This document shows positions 1 to 8,298 of a stretch of DNA of 64,000 bases, one piece after another. The translations under genes and the position numbers were made by a program. Each line of letters starts with the position of its first letter. Within the stretch, counting starts at the first letter, position 1. The notes under the pieces were generated by a model. It saw only the letters and a list, made by a program, of their open reading frames with translations. It was not told the DNA's origin and made no database searches. The stretch is taken from NCBI RefSeq assembly GCF_001278115.1, contig NZ_LIYD01000005.1, forward strand, positions 643,197 to 707,196. The letters run 5' to 3'. The stretch is from Flavobacterium akiainvivens (GTDB taxonomy: Bacteria; Bacteroidota; Bacteroidia; Flavobacteriales; Flavobacteriaceae).

Positions 1-1826
1 TGAAAGCCAATGAAAAAGGCAAGATAAAAATCAGGAAAATTGAAGATAATACTGCCGCAGATGTAGAAATTTTGATACACCTGCCGCCGGGTGTTTCGCC
101 CGATAAAACTATTGATGCGCTGTTTGCTTTTACGGCCTGTGAAACTTCGGTAGCGCCACTGGGCTGTGTTATTGAGGCACATAAACCGTACTTTGTGGGT
201 GTAAGCGAAATGCTACGTATTTCAACCCACCGCACTGTAGACCTGCTAAAACGCGAGCTGGAAATTGAGCTGGGCGAGCTTGAAGAAAGCTGGCACTTCC
301 AGTCGCTGGAACGCATTTTTATTGAAAACAGGATTTATCGCCTTATTGAAGAGGAGGAAACCTGGGAAGGCGTAATTAAAGCTATTGATGAGGGCCTTAA
401 GCCATTTACCACGCACCTGAAACGGGCAGTAACTGAAGAAGACATTGTGCGGCTTACAGAAATACGTATTAAGCGTATCTCTAAATTTGATATTGATAAA
501 GCCCAGGAAAAAATAGAAGCCCTTGAAGGAGAAATCGAACAGGTAAAATACAACCTGGAGCATATTATAGATTTTGCAGTTAGCTTCTTTACCGGGCTTA
601 AAGAACGTTATGGCAAAGGCCGAGAGCGCAAGACCGAGCTCCGTAGCTTTGATAATATTGAAGCTACTAAGGTAGTATTGCGTAACACCAAGTTATATGT
701 AAACCGTGAGGAAGGCTTTGTGGGTACCGGCCTTAAAAAGGATGAGTACGTAGCTGATTGTAGCGATATTGACGATGTTATTGTCTTTCTTCGTGATGGC
801 AGCATGATTATTACCAAAGTAGATGTAAAGACTTTTGTAGGCAAGGATATTATTCACGTGGCGGTGTTTGACAGAAATGATAAACGCACCATTTATAATA
901 TGATTTACCGCGATGGTAAGAGCGGGCCAAGTTATGTAAAACGATTTAATGTAAGTGGTGTAACCCGCGATAAACCGTATGACCTTACAGCCGGTACCAA
1001 AGATTCTATGGTGCTGTATTTTAGCGCCAACCCTAATGGTGAGGCAGAGGTGGTAACCATATTACTACGCCAGGTGGGCAGCGTTAAAAAGCTTAAATTT
1101 GATATGGATTTTGCCAATATTGCTATTAAGGGCAGGGCTTCGCGTGGCAATACGGTTTCTAAATATCCTATCAAAAAAATTGACCTTAAGGAAAAAGGCA
1201 TATCTACCCTTAAGCCGCGCCGCATTTGGTTTGACGATACTGTGCACAGGCTTAATGTAGATGGCAGGGGAGAGTTGCTGGGTGAATTCCGTCCGAATGA
1301 CAGGCTGCTTATCATTAACCAGAATGGCAGGGTTAAAACCATAGTGCCGGAACTTACAACACACTTTGATGAAGGTATGATTGTACTGGAGAAGTGGAAG
1401 CCTACAAAGCCTATTTCGGCTATTTATTATGATGGCGAAAAGGAGCGTTACTTTATAAAACGTTTTGTTGTTGAAAGCGAAAATAAGGAAGAAACCTTTA
1501 TAACCGACCACGAAAAATCACAGCTTGAAATTGTGAGTACTGATTACAGGCCGGTAGCTGAAGTTATTTTTGCCAAAGTAAAAGGTGTTCAGAAAGAAAC
1601 CATTACGGTAGACCTGGAAAGCTTTATAGCTGTTAAAGGTATTAAGGCGCTGGGCAACCAGCTTACGGCTGATAAGGTAAAACAGATAAGCCTTTTAGAA
1701 TCGTTGCCTTATGAAGAGCCTGTGGAAGAAATTCCCGAAGAACCTAAAGACGGGGTTGATATTACTAATGATGATACTATTATAACACTTGATGATGATG
1801 GGCAGATAACCCTGAGTTTAGAATAA
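1..1826 (+). CDS. parC: DNA topoisomerase IV subunit A, C-terminal part (5' cut)
   Basis: The reading frame is open from the left edge (first full codon at base 3), so the N-terminal catalytic part with the active-site tyrosine lies outside. About 607 residues are visible. They run from the end of the breakage-reunion domain (LPPGVSPDKTIDALFAFTAC) through a long helical stretch (ELEIELGELEESWHFQSLER) into a beta-pinwheel C-terminal domain and a very acidic tail. This order fits the ParC/GyrA-like subunit of Bacteroidota, which relaxes and decatenates DNA together with ParE. No GyrA-box (QRRGGKG) was seen, which favours ParC over GyrA. A parE gene is not visible and may lie upstream. The gene ends at a strong hairpin shared with the convergent terC-like gene. 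Confidence 0.88.
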   Translation, partial: KANEKGKIKIRKIEDNTAADVEILIHLPPGVSPDKTIDALFAFTACETSVAPLGCVIEAHKPYFVGVSEMLRISTHRTVDLLKRELEIELGELEESWHFQSLERIFIENRIYRLIEEEETWEGVIKAIDEGLKPFTTHLKRAVTEEDIVRLTEIRIKRISKFDIDKAQEKIEALEGEIEQVKYNLEHIIDFAVSFFTGLKERYGKGRERKTELRSFDNIEATKVVLRNTKLYVNREEGFVGTGLKKDEYVADCSDIDDVIVFLRDGSMIITKVDVKTFVGKDIIHVAVFDRNDKRTIYNMIYRDGKSGPSYVKRFNVSGVTRDKPYDLTAGTKDSMVLYFSANPNGEAEVVTILLRQVGSVKKLKFDMDFANIAIKGRASRGNTVSKYPIKKIDLKEKGISTLKPRRIWFDDTVHRLNVDGRGELLGEFRPNDRLLIINQNGRVKTIVPELTTHFDEGMIVLEKWKPTKPISAIYYDGEKERYFIKRFVVESENKEETFITDHEKSQLEIVSTDYRPVAEVIFAKVKGVQKETITVDLESFIAVKGIKALGNQLTADKVKQISLLESLPYEEPVEEIPEEPKDGVDITNDDTIITLDDDGQITLSLE

Positions 1827-1830
1827 AAAA

Positions 1831-1856
1831 CGGCAGCTTGCAGCTGCCGTTTTTTT
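1831..1856. terminator. bidirectional Rho-independent terminator
   Basis: Perfect 8-bp stem (CGGCAGCT / AGCTGCCG, 1831-1838 and 1842-1849) with a 3-nt loop, A6 on one side and T7 on the other. It sits between two convergent genes and can serve both; the T-run reaches the stop codon of the terC-like gene. Confidence 0.9.
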
Positions 1857-2634
1857 ATTCAGGTTTGTTTTTCCGCATTTTCATGTTGAGGAATTCTACA
1901 GCCAGTGAAAAGGCAATAGCAAAGTACAGGTAGCCTTTGGGCACTTCGCCCACGTGCTGGCCTGCAAGCTGAGCACCGCTTAGGTGCATACTTTCGGTTA
2001 TAAGCATAAAGCCGATAAGGATAAGAAATGCCAGTCCCAGGATTTGAATTGATGGGTTGGCATTTACAAAATTGCCAACGGGCACGGCAAAAAGCATCAT
2101 AATACCTACAGATATTACCACAGCGGCAATCATAACATACAGTGCTCCTTCAAGCCCGCTGGTCATACCTACGGCTGTAAGTATAGAATCTATCGAAAAA
2201 ATAAGGTCTATTACAAGTATCTGGCCTATAGTGCTGGCCATAGATTTTTTTGCCTTGAAGTTTAATTCCTGTTCGTGTTCACCTTTTGTATCTACTTTTT
2301 CATGTATTTCTTTGGTACTCTTGTAAATAAGGAATAATCCACCGGCAAGCAGTATAAGTGCCTGGCCTGTAAAATGGGCGCTGAACCAACCCCAGTCAAA
2401 ACCAAATAACGGCTTTGTCATACGTGTTAAGTAGGTAATGCCGGATAATAGCCCTATACGTAAAAACATAGCCATAAAAAGCCCGGTACGGGTTGCTTTT
2501 TTACGGTCTTCCGGTGGCAGTTTACCGGTTACTATAGAGATAAATATAATGTTGTCTATGCCCAGTACAATTTCAAGAAAAGTAAGGGTTACAAGGGCAA
2601 TCCATACATCGGGGTTAGCAAGAAAATCAAACAT
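1855..2634 (-). CDS. TerC family integral membrane protein
   Basis: 259 residues with about seven hydrophobic segments. Two family hallmarks are visible: LEIVLGIDNIIFISIV near the N-terminus and DLIFSIDSILTAVG in the middle, whose paired acidic residues in the membrane define TerC/YoaE-like proteins. Members are linked to metal ion export (manganese, calcium) or tellurite resistance; the exact substrate here is unknown. It is the last gene of a minus-strand operon that begins at 6280, 12 nt downstream of the lipoprotein gene, and ends in the hairpin at 1831-1856. No other ter genes are nearby, so a tellurite role is not supported; metal efflux is the more cautious reading. Confidence 0.85.
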   Translation of the reverse strand: MFDFLANPDVWIALVTLTFLEIVLGIDNIIFISIVTGKLPPEDRKKATRTGLFMAMFLRIGLLSGITYLTRMTKPLFGFDWGWFSAHFTGQALILLAGGLFLIYKSTKEIHEKVDTKGEHEQELNFKAKKSMASTIGQILVIDLIFSIDSILTAVGMTSGLEGALYVMIAAVVISVGIMMLFAVPVGNFVNANPSIQILGLAFLILIGFMLITESMHLSGAQLAGQHVGEVPKGYLYFAIAFSLAVEFLNMKMRKNKPE

Positions 2635-2646
2635 TTTACAGGGATG

Positions 2647-3021
2647 TTAGTCTATTTTGGTTACGGTTACCTTTTGCTTTTCGGCCTCGCCTACAAGCGA
2701 AAACTCAACGGTTGCTGTATTGCCCTTAGTGGTAAGTATGCGTATGCTTATACCTTTTTTTTCTTCACGGCTTTTAGGGTGCAGGTTTTGCATTACAAAT
2801 TCGCAGTCGTTTACCCAGCGCACACTTGCAGTATCAGTTTTACCTTCAAATGTTTCTACCTGAATACTGTCATTACGTTCTACTATAGTTGTTTGTGTCT
2901 TGCCATTAAGCGTAAGTTCATACTTAAACTTTCCGGTTTTAAAATCGGCACAATTGCGTTCTGCTTCATAGCATGATGTTACAATTACAAAAAGAGGTAA
3001 CAGGTAAATTAGTCGTTTCAT
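2647..3021 (-). CDS. small lipoprotein of unknown function
   Basis: 124 residues. A short signal peptide ends in a lipobox-like VTSC with Cys17, so the mature protein is probably lipid-anchored. The rest is predicted to be beta-rich (KYELTLNGKTQTTIVERND and similar strands), with two further cysteines (Cys24 and the one in NDCEF) that could form a disulfide. The start overlaps the stop of the DinB-like gene (ATGA, 3018-3021), so the two are translationally coupled. I do not recognise a functional family. Proteins like this in flavobacteria have sometimes carried the name DNA topoisomerase IV; nothing in this sequence supports such a role. Confidence 0.75.
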   Translation of the reverse strand: MKRLIYLLPLFVIVTSCYEAERNCADFKTGKFKYELTLNGKTQTTIVERNDSIQVETFEGKTDTASVRWVNDCEFVMQNLHPKSREEKKGISIRILTTKGNTATVEFSLVGEAEKQKVTVTKID

Positions 3022-3605
3022 TTGGTTGTATTGTTAAGCCGGTTGAGCTCGCTGTCAATAAAGTTTCGTGTGCCTTTTTCCTCGGCAAATTTCTGGTTGT
3101 TATATTGTGCCGAATTATTTTTAGATATTGAAAGGCTGTTCCAGGCTTCTTGTTTAAGCTGTTTGGCAAAAAATACAATCTGGCCTATGTGGTAAGGATA
3201 ATGTGCCAACTGCCGGTTAATGGCTTCTGTAACGGTATGACCTTCGTTCCTGATATAAATAATGCTGTCAAGGTTATCAGGTGTAACAGTTTCAAGCGCA
3301 TTGAGCAGACAATCCCAGCCTTCATTCCATTTTTGCATCAGGGTTTCGGCATCAGTAAATGGGTTTTCAAACTCATCATCGCGGTTACGCCATTCTTTTT
3401 CACCATCAGATGTAAGGAAGTCTGTCCACCGGCTCAGCATATTGCCGTGCAGGTGTTTTACAATAATGGCAATGCTGTTGGTATCTTCATTTGGCGAAAA
3501 AAATAATTGTTCAGGCTGTAACTGTGCCATGGCTTTTTCGCCCAGTGTTTTATAATACAGAAACTGTTTCTTAACGCTTTCTATGTAGGCTACAGCTGTT
3601 TCCAT
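3018..3605 (-). CDS. DinB-like / DUF1572 family protein
   Basis: 195 residues, helical. Histidines placed as in the DinB/YfiT-like four-helix metal-binding fold are visible: the helix IAIIVKHLHGNMLSRW and the motif HYPYHIGQIVFFAKQL. The length and these motifs match the DUF1572 branch. Members of the fold include thiol-S-transferases and damage-inducible proteins; the reaction of this one is unknown. It sits between a small membrane protein gene and the lipoprotein gene and overlaps the latter by 4 nt. It is probably cytoplasmic, with no signal peptide. Confidence 0.8.
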   Translation of the reverse strand: METAVAYIESVKKQFLYYKTLGEKAMAQLQPEQLFFSPNEDTNSIAIIVKHLHGNMLSRWTDFLTSDGEKEWRNRDDEFENPFTDAETLMQKWNEGWDCLLNALETVTPDNLDSIIYIRNEGHTVTEAINRQLAHYPYHIGQIVFFAKQLKQEAWNSLSISKNNSAQYNNQKFAEEKGTRNFIDSELNRLNNTTK

Positions 3606-3611
3606 AAAATA

Positions 3612-3830
3612 TTAATCTATCATGCTTTTCATAATTGTACGTAACCCTACAGCCATAAGTATTATGGCGTAGATGCATAATATAATACCTAACCCTAAAA
3701 TGGGTATATAAAGAGGGTGTTCCTGGTTTTTAAAAGAGCTGTGTATTACAATGGGCCCTATAAAAAACAGCGGGAGTGCACCGCCAAGGCGTCTTAGCCC
3801 ACGCATTAGTATTTTCTTATCGGTTGGCAT
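3612..3830 (-). CDS. small two-helix membrane protein (DUF6095-like)
   Basis: 72 residues with two clear transmembrane segments (LGGALPLFFIGPIVIHS and YIPILGLGIILCIYAIILMA) and basic ends. The start ATG lies inside the 3' end of murQ (14-nt overlap in another frame), which supports a real, translationally coupled gene in this operon. It resembles small proteins named DUF6095 in flavobacteria; that match is from memory. Function unknown. Confidence 0.7.
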   Translation of the reverse strand: MPTDKKILMRGLRRLGGALPLFFIGPIVIHSSFKNQEHPLYIPILGLGIILCIYAIILMAVGLRTIMKSMID

Positions 3831-4632
3831 AGGCTTCTATGGCTTTGCGCACGTTTTTATGTTCATCAAGCAGGGCGGCAGCTTCGGCCTCAGGTATTCC
3901 CAGTTCGTCTATAATCATTTGCACACCACGCCCCACCAGTTTGTGGTTGCTAAGCTGCATGTCTACCATTTTGTTGCCTTTTACACGCCCCAGCTGAATC
4001 ATGGTTGCGGTGCTAATCATGTTCAGCACCAGTTTCTGCGCAGTACCGGCTTTCATACGGCTGCTTCCGGTAACAAACTCAGGGCCTACCACCACTTCTA
4101 TGGGGAATTGTGCCGTTTGTGCCAGCGGGCTGCCCTGGTTGCAGGTAATGCAGCCTGTGGCAATGCCGTTTGCGTTACACGTTTCGAGCCCGCCAATAAC
4201 ATAAGGCGTTGTGCCCGATGCGGCAATACCCACTACAACATCATTACTATTTATATTGCATTCAGACAGGTCTTTCCAGGCCTGTTCACGGTTGTCTTCG
4301 GCAAATTCTACAGCACGGCGAATAGCAGTATCGCCACCGGCAATAAGGCCTATAACCAAATCAAACGGAACGCCGAAAGTAGGCGGGCATTCACTCGCAT
4401 CTACAATACCCAGACGGCCACTTGTACCTGCGCCTATGTAAAAAAGCCTGCCGCCTTTTTTAAGGCATTCCACCACCTTGTTTACCAGGGCTTCTATCTG
4501 CGGAAGCGCTTTTTCTACCGCAAGCGGAACGGTTTTGTCTTCGTTATTTATGTTGGCCAGCAACTCGTTTACGGGCATTTTTTCAAGATGCTCGTATTTA
4601 GATGATTGCTCGGTTATACGTGTAAAAGCCAT
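3817..4632 (-). CDS. murQ: N-acetylmuramic acid 6-phosphate etherase
   Basis: 271 residues, a single SIS (sugar isomerase) domain. It cleaves the D-lactyl ether of MurNAc-6-phosphate to give GlcNAc-6-phosphate and lactate during cell-wall recycling in the cytoplasm. Hallmarks visible are the phosphosugar-binding GAGTSGRLGIVDASECPPTF and the second motif GSSRMKAGTAQKLVLNMIS. The start MAFTRITEQSS is typical for the family, though the protein is slightly shorter than the usual 295-300 residues. It lies 18 nt downstream of the ZIP gene and overlaps the following small membrane protein gene. No MurNAc transporter or kinase (anmK) is visible in the window. Confidence 0.93.
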   Translation of the reverse strand: MAFTRITEQSSKYEHLEKMPVNELLANINNEDKTVPLAVEKALPQIEALVNKVVECLKKGGRLFYIGAGTSGRLGIVDASECPPTFGVPFDLVIGLIAGGDTAIRRAVEFAEDNREQAWKDLSECNINSNDVVVGIAASGTTPYVIGGLETCNANGIATGCITCNQGSPLAQTAQFPIEVVVGPEFVTGSSRMKAGTAQKLVLNMISTATMIQLGRVKGNKMVDMQLSNHKLVGRGVQMIIDELGIPEAEAAALLDEHKNVRKAIEAYANR

Positions 4633-4650
4633 GTGTAGTTTTTTATAAAA

Positions 4651-5544
4651 TTACAGAAAATAAGCCATAATGGCGCCCAATATAATAGCAAGTAGCTTAG
4701 CCAGGTTAAACCTATGGTTTTCACCGCTTTCAAATATAATGGTAGATGATATGTGAAATAAAATACCAACCACAACTGCTGAAATCTCGGTAAAATAATC
4801 GGCTAAAAACTCCAGTTGGCCGGAAGCAAACGTACCAAGCGGTGTCATAGCAGAAAATGCTACCATAAATAGCAGCACGGCCCATTTATTAAGCCCTGAA
4901 TTTATAAAAAATGCAGTGAGTATTATGGCAATAGGGAAGTGGTGTATGGCAATGCCCCAGGCCAGCTCATTATGGTGGTGTACCGGCATGCCTTCTAACA
5001 GTGCATGTATGCAAAGACTTATAAACAATAACCAAGGCATAGAAGCATGATCGTGGTCGTGGCCACCGTGTACATGGCCGTGCTCTGCACCTTTACTAAA
5101 GTATTCAAGGATTATCTGGAACACAATACCCGCCATGATATATAAACCAATAGGGTTATTGGCATGTTTATGGTCGTGCCCGTGGCCGTCATTTTCTATG
5201 TGTGCATCATGGTTATGTGTGCTGTGGTCATGCCCTTCATGGGCCTCATGATTATGAGTTTCATCTGCTTCATGATCGTGATTGTGTTCATCATGATCAT
5301 GTATTTCGGCAGTGTGTTCATCATGGTTGTGTACTTCATGATTATGAACTTCTTCTGTATGTGTTTCGGTACTGTGATTGCTGCTTTCATACACTTCTGG
5401 CAATAAGTGTAAAACCGTAAGAGACAGTAAAAAGGCGCCGCTAAACGCAAGTAATAGTTTAAGGCTTTTTTTGTTGCTTGGTTTAAGGATTAATGCCACG
5501 GCATAACCCAGCAATACCGATAGCAGGGGAACTAAGTATATCAT
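4651..5544 (-). CDS. ZIP family metal transporter with a long His-rich loop
   Basis: 297 residues. ZIP family features are HLLPE in the second membrane helix (about residue 46), HALLEGMPV in the fourth and HHFPIA in the fifth, which form the metal path for zinc or iron uptake (or export in some members). Between roughly residues 56 and 130 is an unusually long low-complexity stretch built from His, Asp, Glu, Asn and Thr with repeated HNH, HDH and HNHD units; a second His cluster (HGHVHGGHDHDH) follows the third helix. These loops would bind zinc or nickel. The gene lies 4 nt after the methyltransferase and 18 nt before murQ. Confidence 0.88.
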   Translation of the reverse strand: MIYLVPLLSVLLGYAVALILKPSNKKSLKLLLAFSGAFLLSLTVLHLLPEVYESSNHSTETHTEEVHNHEVHNHDEHTAEIHDHDEHNHDHEADETHNHEAHEGHDHSTHNHDAHIENDGHGHDHKHANNPIGLYIMAGIVFQIILEYFSKGAEHGHVHGGHDHDHASMPWLLFISLCIHALLEGMPVHHHNELAWGIAIHHFPIAIILTAFFINSGLNKWAVLLFMVAFSAMTPLGTFASGQLEFLADYFTEISAVVVGILFHISSTIIFESGENHRFNLAKLLAIILGAIMAYFL

Positions 5545-5548
5545 TGTT

Positions 5549-6280
5549 TTATTTGAAAATCATTATAAGGCGTTCTGATTCGTTTTTGTAGAACTTGCGC
5601 AGTTTATAATCGCCAAAGGTATCTAAAAGGTATATGCCGGCTTCTTCCATAAGCTGTTCAAAATCCTGTAGGGTAAGGGCTTTAACGCGCTCGGTGTAAT
5701 GGTAGCTTTCGCCTTTATCTTCAAAATCTATTTCTTTGAAAATATAACCGTCCTGCACGTAGCGCCTTATGTGGAATTCTATACCCTCAACCGTTTTGGT
5801 CTCAGCCGGAACAAGATGTTTTGTTACATACTCAACATTCATAAAATCAATAACTCCAAAACCATATTCGGTAAGGCTTTTGCATATCGATTGTAATGTC
5901 ATGAGGTTGTCTTCATCATGCTCAAAATAGCCAAAACTGGTAAACAGGTTAAAAATAGCATCATATTTTGTAGGGAAGGGCTCACGCATATCGTGCACCA
6001 TAAAGTGCAGTGTGTCATTGCTGTGTTTAGAGGCCTCGGCAATGCTGTGCGTGCTTAAATCGGCTCCGGTAACATCATAACCAAGCTTGTTTAAGTAGAT
6101 GGAATGTCGGCCTTTACCACAGGCAAGGTCAAGTATTTTAGCGTCTTCGGGCAGGTTTAAATAAGCCGTAAGATTGTCCATAAACAGCTGTGCTTCTTCA
6201 TAGTCACGGTCTTTGTAAAGAATGTGGTAATAAGGGGTATCAAACCACGAAGCATACCAGTTGTTTGTTTCTTTTTGCAT
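5549..6280 (-). CDS. class I SAM-dependent methyltransferase
   Basis: 243 residues from the ATG at 6280 (MQKETNNWYASWFDTPYY). Motif I for S-adenosylmethionine binding is clear (ILDLACGKGRHSIYLN, with the acidic residue of motif II in VTGADLS). FGYFEHDEDN and the following segment match other small-molecule methyltransferases of this fold. The frame stays open upstream to 6526, but that part is antisense to the start of the divergent gene and looks unlike protein, so the internal ATG was chosen. It is the first gene of the seven-gene minus-strand operon. Substrate unknown. Confidence 0.85.
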   Translation of the reverse strand: MQKETNNWYASWFDTPYYHILYKDRDYEEAQLFMDNLTAYLNLPEDAKILDLACGKGRHSIYLNKLGYDVTGADLSTHSIAEASKHSNDTLHFMVHDMREPFPTKYDAIFNLFTSFGYFEHDEDNLMTLQSICKSLTEYGFGVIDFMNVEYVTKHLVPAETKTVEGIEFHIRRYVQDGYIFKEIDFEDKGESYHYTERVKALTLQDFEQLMEEAGIYLLDTFGDYKLRKFYKNESERLIMIFK

Positions 6281-6338
6281 ATTGATAAAATGTACCCGCA
6301 AATTTAGCTTATTTTTGCCGTGAAAAGGAAACCGATTG

Positions 6339-7496
6339 ATGGAGAATTTTAAAATGATAGCCAAAACCTTTTTTGGCTTTGAAGAGATACTTGCAAAAGA
6401 ATTGCAGCAAATGGGCGCCCAAAAGGTAGAGCAGGGTGTGCGTATGGTTAGTTTTGTGGGCGATAAGGGCTTTATGTATAAAGCAAACCTGGGCCTGCGC
6501 ACTGCTTTAAAGATACTGAAACCCATACATAATTTCAGGGCTTATAACGACAGGGCTTTGTACACCGGCATACAGTCTATTAACTGGGAACAGTACCTTA
6601 ACGTAAACCAAACGTTTGTGGTAGATGTTACGCTGAAGTCGGAACACTTTAACCACTCTCAGTTTGTGGCGCTAAAAACCAAAGATGCCATTGTAGACCA
6701 GTTTAGAGACAAATACGGCAAGCGCCCGGATATTGATAAAGATTATCCTGACCTTAGGATAAACATACACATACACGACGAACAATGCTCTGTAGCGCTT
6801 GATACCAGCGGAAACTCATTGCACCACAGGGGTTACCGTTCGGCTACTAACATTGCGCCTATTAACGAGGTGCTTGCTGCCGGTATGCTGCTGCTTAGCG
6901 GTTGGGATGGCAGTACACATTTTCTTGACCCTATGTGCGGTAGCGGAACTATTCTTGCCGAAGCAGCTATGATTGCCTGCAACATTCCGGCCAACATAAA
7001 CCGTAAGGAATTTGCTTTTGAGAAATGGAACGACTGGGATAACGACCTGTTTGATAAGGTTATTGATTCGCTTATGAACAAAACCCGCGAGTTTCATTAT
7101 ACCATAAAAGGTTATGATAAAGCACCAAGTGCTGTACTGAAAGCTAAGGATAATATTCGCAATGCCAACCTGGAGGAGTATGTAACTATAAGCCAGGAAA
7201 ACTTTTTTGATACCAATAAAGAAACACAAGGCCCATTACACATGGTGTTTAACCCACCCTATGGAGAAAGGCTTGATATAGACCTGGAGCGTTTTTACCG
7301 CGAAATAGGCGATACCCTAAAGCAGGGTTATCAAAACACCAATGCATGGTTTATAACAGCTAACCTTGAGGCACTTAAGTTTGTAGGGCTAAAACCCTCT
7401 CGAAAAATAAAACTGTTTAACGGCAAGCTTGAGGCAAGGCTGGTTAAATATGAAATGTATGAAGGCAGCAAAAAAGCTAAATTTCAGCAAGATTAA
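6339..7496 (+). CDS. THUMP-domain class I rRNA methyltransferase (RlmL-type)
   Basis: 385 residues from the ATG at 6339 (a TTG lies one codon upstream). The N-terminal ferredoxin-like/THUMP part (about residues 1-165, KMIAKTFFGFEEILAKELQ) binds RNA. The Rossmann part has motif I FLDPMCGSGTILAEAAM and the catalytic motif NPPYGERL, typical of N2-guanine methyltransferases. By family this is the 23S rRNA m2G2445 enzyme RlmL without the RlmK half found in E. coli. It is divergent from the methyltransferase at 5549-6280 with a 58-bp gap. A TATTTTTG box at 6310-6317 could be its -7 element. The next gene follows after 9 nt. Confidence 0.88.
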   Translation: MENFKMIAKTFFGFEEILAKELQQMGAQKVEQGVRMVSFVGDKGFMYKANLGLRTALKILKPIHNFRAYNDRALYTGIQSINWEQYLNVNQTFVVDVTLKSEHFNHSQFVALKTKDAIVDQFRDKYGKRPDIDKDYPDLRINIHIHDEQCSVALDTSGNSLHHRGYRSATNIAPINEVLAAGMLLLSGWDGSTHFLDPMCGSGTILAEAAMIACNIPANINRKEFAFEKWNDWDNDLFDKVIDSLMNKTREFHYTIKGYDKAPSAVLKAKDNIRNANLEEYVTISQENFFDTNKETQGPLHMVFNPPYGERLDIDLERFYREIGDTLKQGYQNTNAWFITANLEALKFVGLKPSRKIKLFNGKLEARLVKYEMYEGSKKAKFQQD

Positions 7497-7505
7497 ATTT
7501 TACAC

Positions 7506-7739
7506 ATGAAAAAATCATATAAAGCACTACTATATAATTTTTTGGGTTTTGCGCCCGTTTTCCTGATTTTATATTACGTTATTCTTGAATTTACAGGGCT
7601 TATAGGTTTGTGGGTTCCGGTTACTTCGTTTGTGGTAACTACTATCATATCGCCTAAATTCCAAGCGGTAAAATATATGGGTGAAGAAAAAATATTTATG
7701 CGTTGGTTGTTCATAAAAGGAGTTAAAGAGGTTAAGTAA
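7506..7739 (+). CDS. small conserved-looking membrane protein
   Basis: 77 residues with two hydrophobic segments (ALLYNFLGFAPVFLILYYVIL and LIGLWVPVTSFVVTTIIS) and a basic, cytoplasmic-looking end (IKGVKEVK). It starts 9 nt after the rRNA methyltransferase stop and is likely co-transcribed. No family recognised and no catalytic motif seen. Confidence 0.65.
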   Translation: MKKSYKALLYNFLGFAPVFLILYYVILEFTGLIGLWVPVTSFVVTTIISPKFQAVKYMGEEKIFMRWLFIKGVKEVK

Positions 7740-7745
7740 TTATCT

Positions 7746-7815
7746 AATTTACCAATTTTTTAATGTAACAATGGTTTTTAATTGCTACATTAAAAAATTG
7801 ATGAATTGGTAAATT
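7746..7815. repeat. long imperfect inverted repeat between convergent genes
   Basis: Left arm 7746-7767 (starts AATTTACCAATTTTTTAATG) pairs with the right arm 7786-7815. The right arm carries an extra 8 bases (GATGAATT, next to a partial duplication ATTG/ATTG). It fills the gap between the stops at 7739 and 7814, so it may act as a terminator for both genes, although the stem is very AT-rich. Confidence 0.55.
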
Positions 7816-8296
7816 ATTTTTTCAGCAGCCCTGTTTTGTGGTAAATGTATTTGCGCCCATTGCCAAAAAGCCACCCAAGCGGTTTGGGTAGGGAGCTGTC
7901 GTAAATACGTTTAACAGGTTTTAGCTTTTTGTTTTTAAGGGTAAGGAATTGCAGATTATCTCCAGAAATCAGATAATATTTAACGTTATAAGGTTTGACA
8001 TTTGCTGCAGCCAGTGAATCGGCTACCTTAAAACTCCGGCTGGTGCTGTTTTGATCCATGCTTATTTCATCATACAAATCAAGCCGGAGTGTATCGCCAG
8101 AAATGGTGTACCTTCCATATTCTGACCATGATAAGTCGTATTCACTGGTCCATTTTACAAAATTACCGGGATGCAATTGAATAGACTCATATAAAAGCAT
8201 ATACGATTTACCAACATTAACACTACAAGTATATTGTATAGTGTCCTGTGCATTACAAAAAATGGTAAAGAAAAGGGCGAGGAGGAGGATTTTCAT
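7814..8296 (-). CDS. secreted protein of unknown function
   Basis: 160 residues. The N-terminus MKILLLALFFTIFCNAQDT is a signal peptide ending in the NAQ pattern common in flavobacterial exported proteins. The mature part looks like a small beta-rich domain (WTSEYDLSWSEYGRYTISGD, LRLDLYDEIS) with no recognised motif. It begins 2 nt downstream of the stop of the membrane protein gene at 8299-8655, so the two form a pair. Confidence 0.7.
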   Translation of the reverse strand: MKILLLALFFTIFCNAQDTIQYTCSVNVGKSYMLLYESIQLHPGNFVKWTSEYDLSWSEYGRYTISGDTLRLDLYDEISMDQNSTSRSFKVADSLAAANVKPYNVKYYLISGDNLQFLTLKNKKLKPVKRIYDSSLPKPLGWLFGNGRKYIYHKTGLLKK

Positions 8297-8298
8297 GA

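Noticed and set aside
2647..3021. Reading the small lipoprotein as a topoisomerase IV component
   Set aside because: Signal peptide and lipobox place it in the envelope, and no topoisomerase motif is present.
3751..4605. 284-codon open frame on the plus strand over murQ
   Set aside because: It is antisense to a clear murQ gene, low-quality in composition (many Cys, His, Phe) and has no recognisable domain.
5196..5450. Overlapping minus-strand frame within the ZIP gene with many Met and Ile
   Set aside because: It is the out-of-frame reading of the His-rich repeat codons (CAT read as ATG, ATC and similar).
5549..6526. Longer version of the methyltransferase starting at 6526
   Set aside because: The extra 82 codons are antisense to the start of the rRNA methyltransferase and read as non-protein; the ATG at 6280 begins the conserved part.
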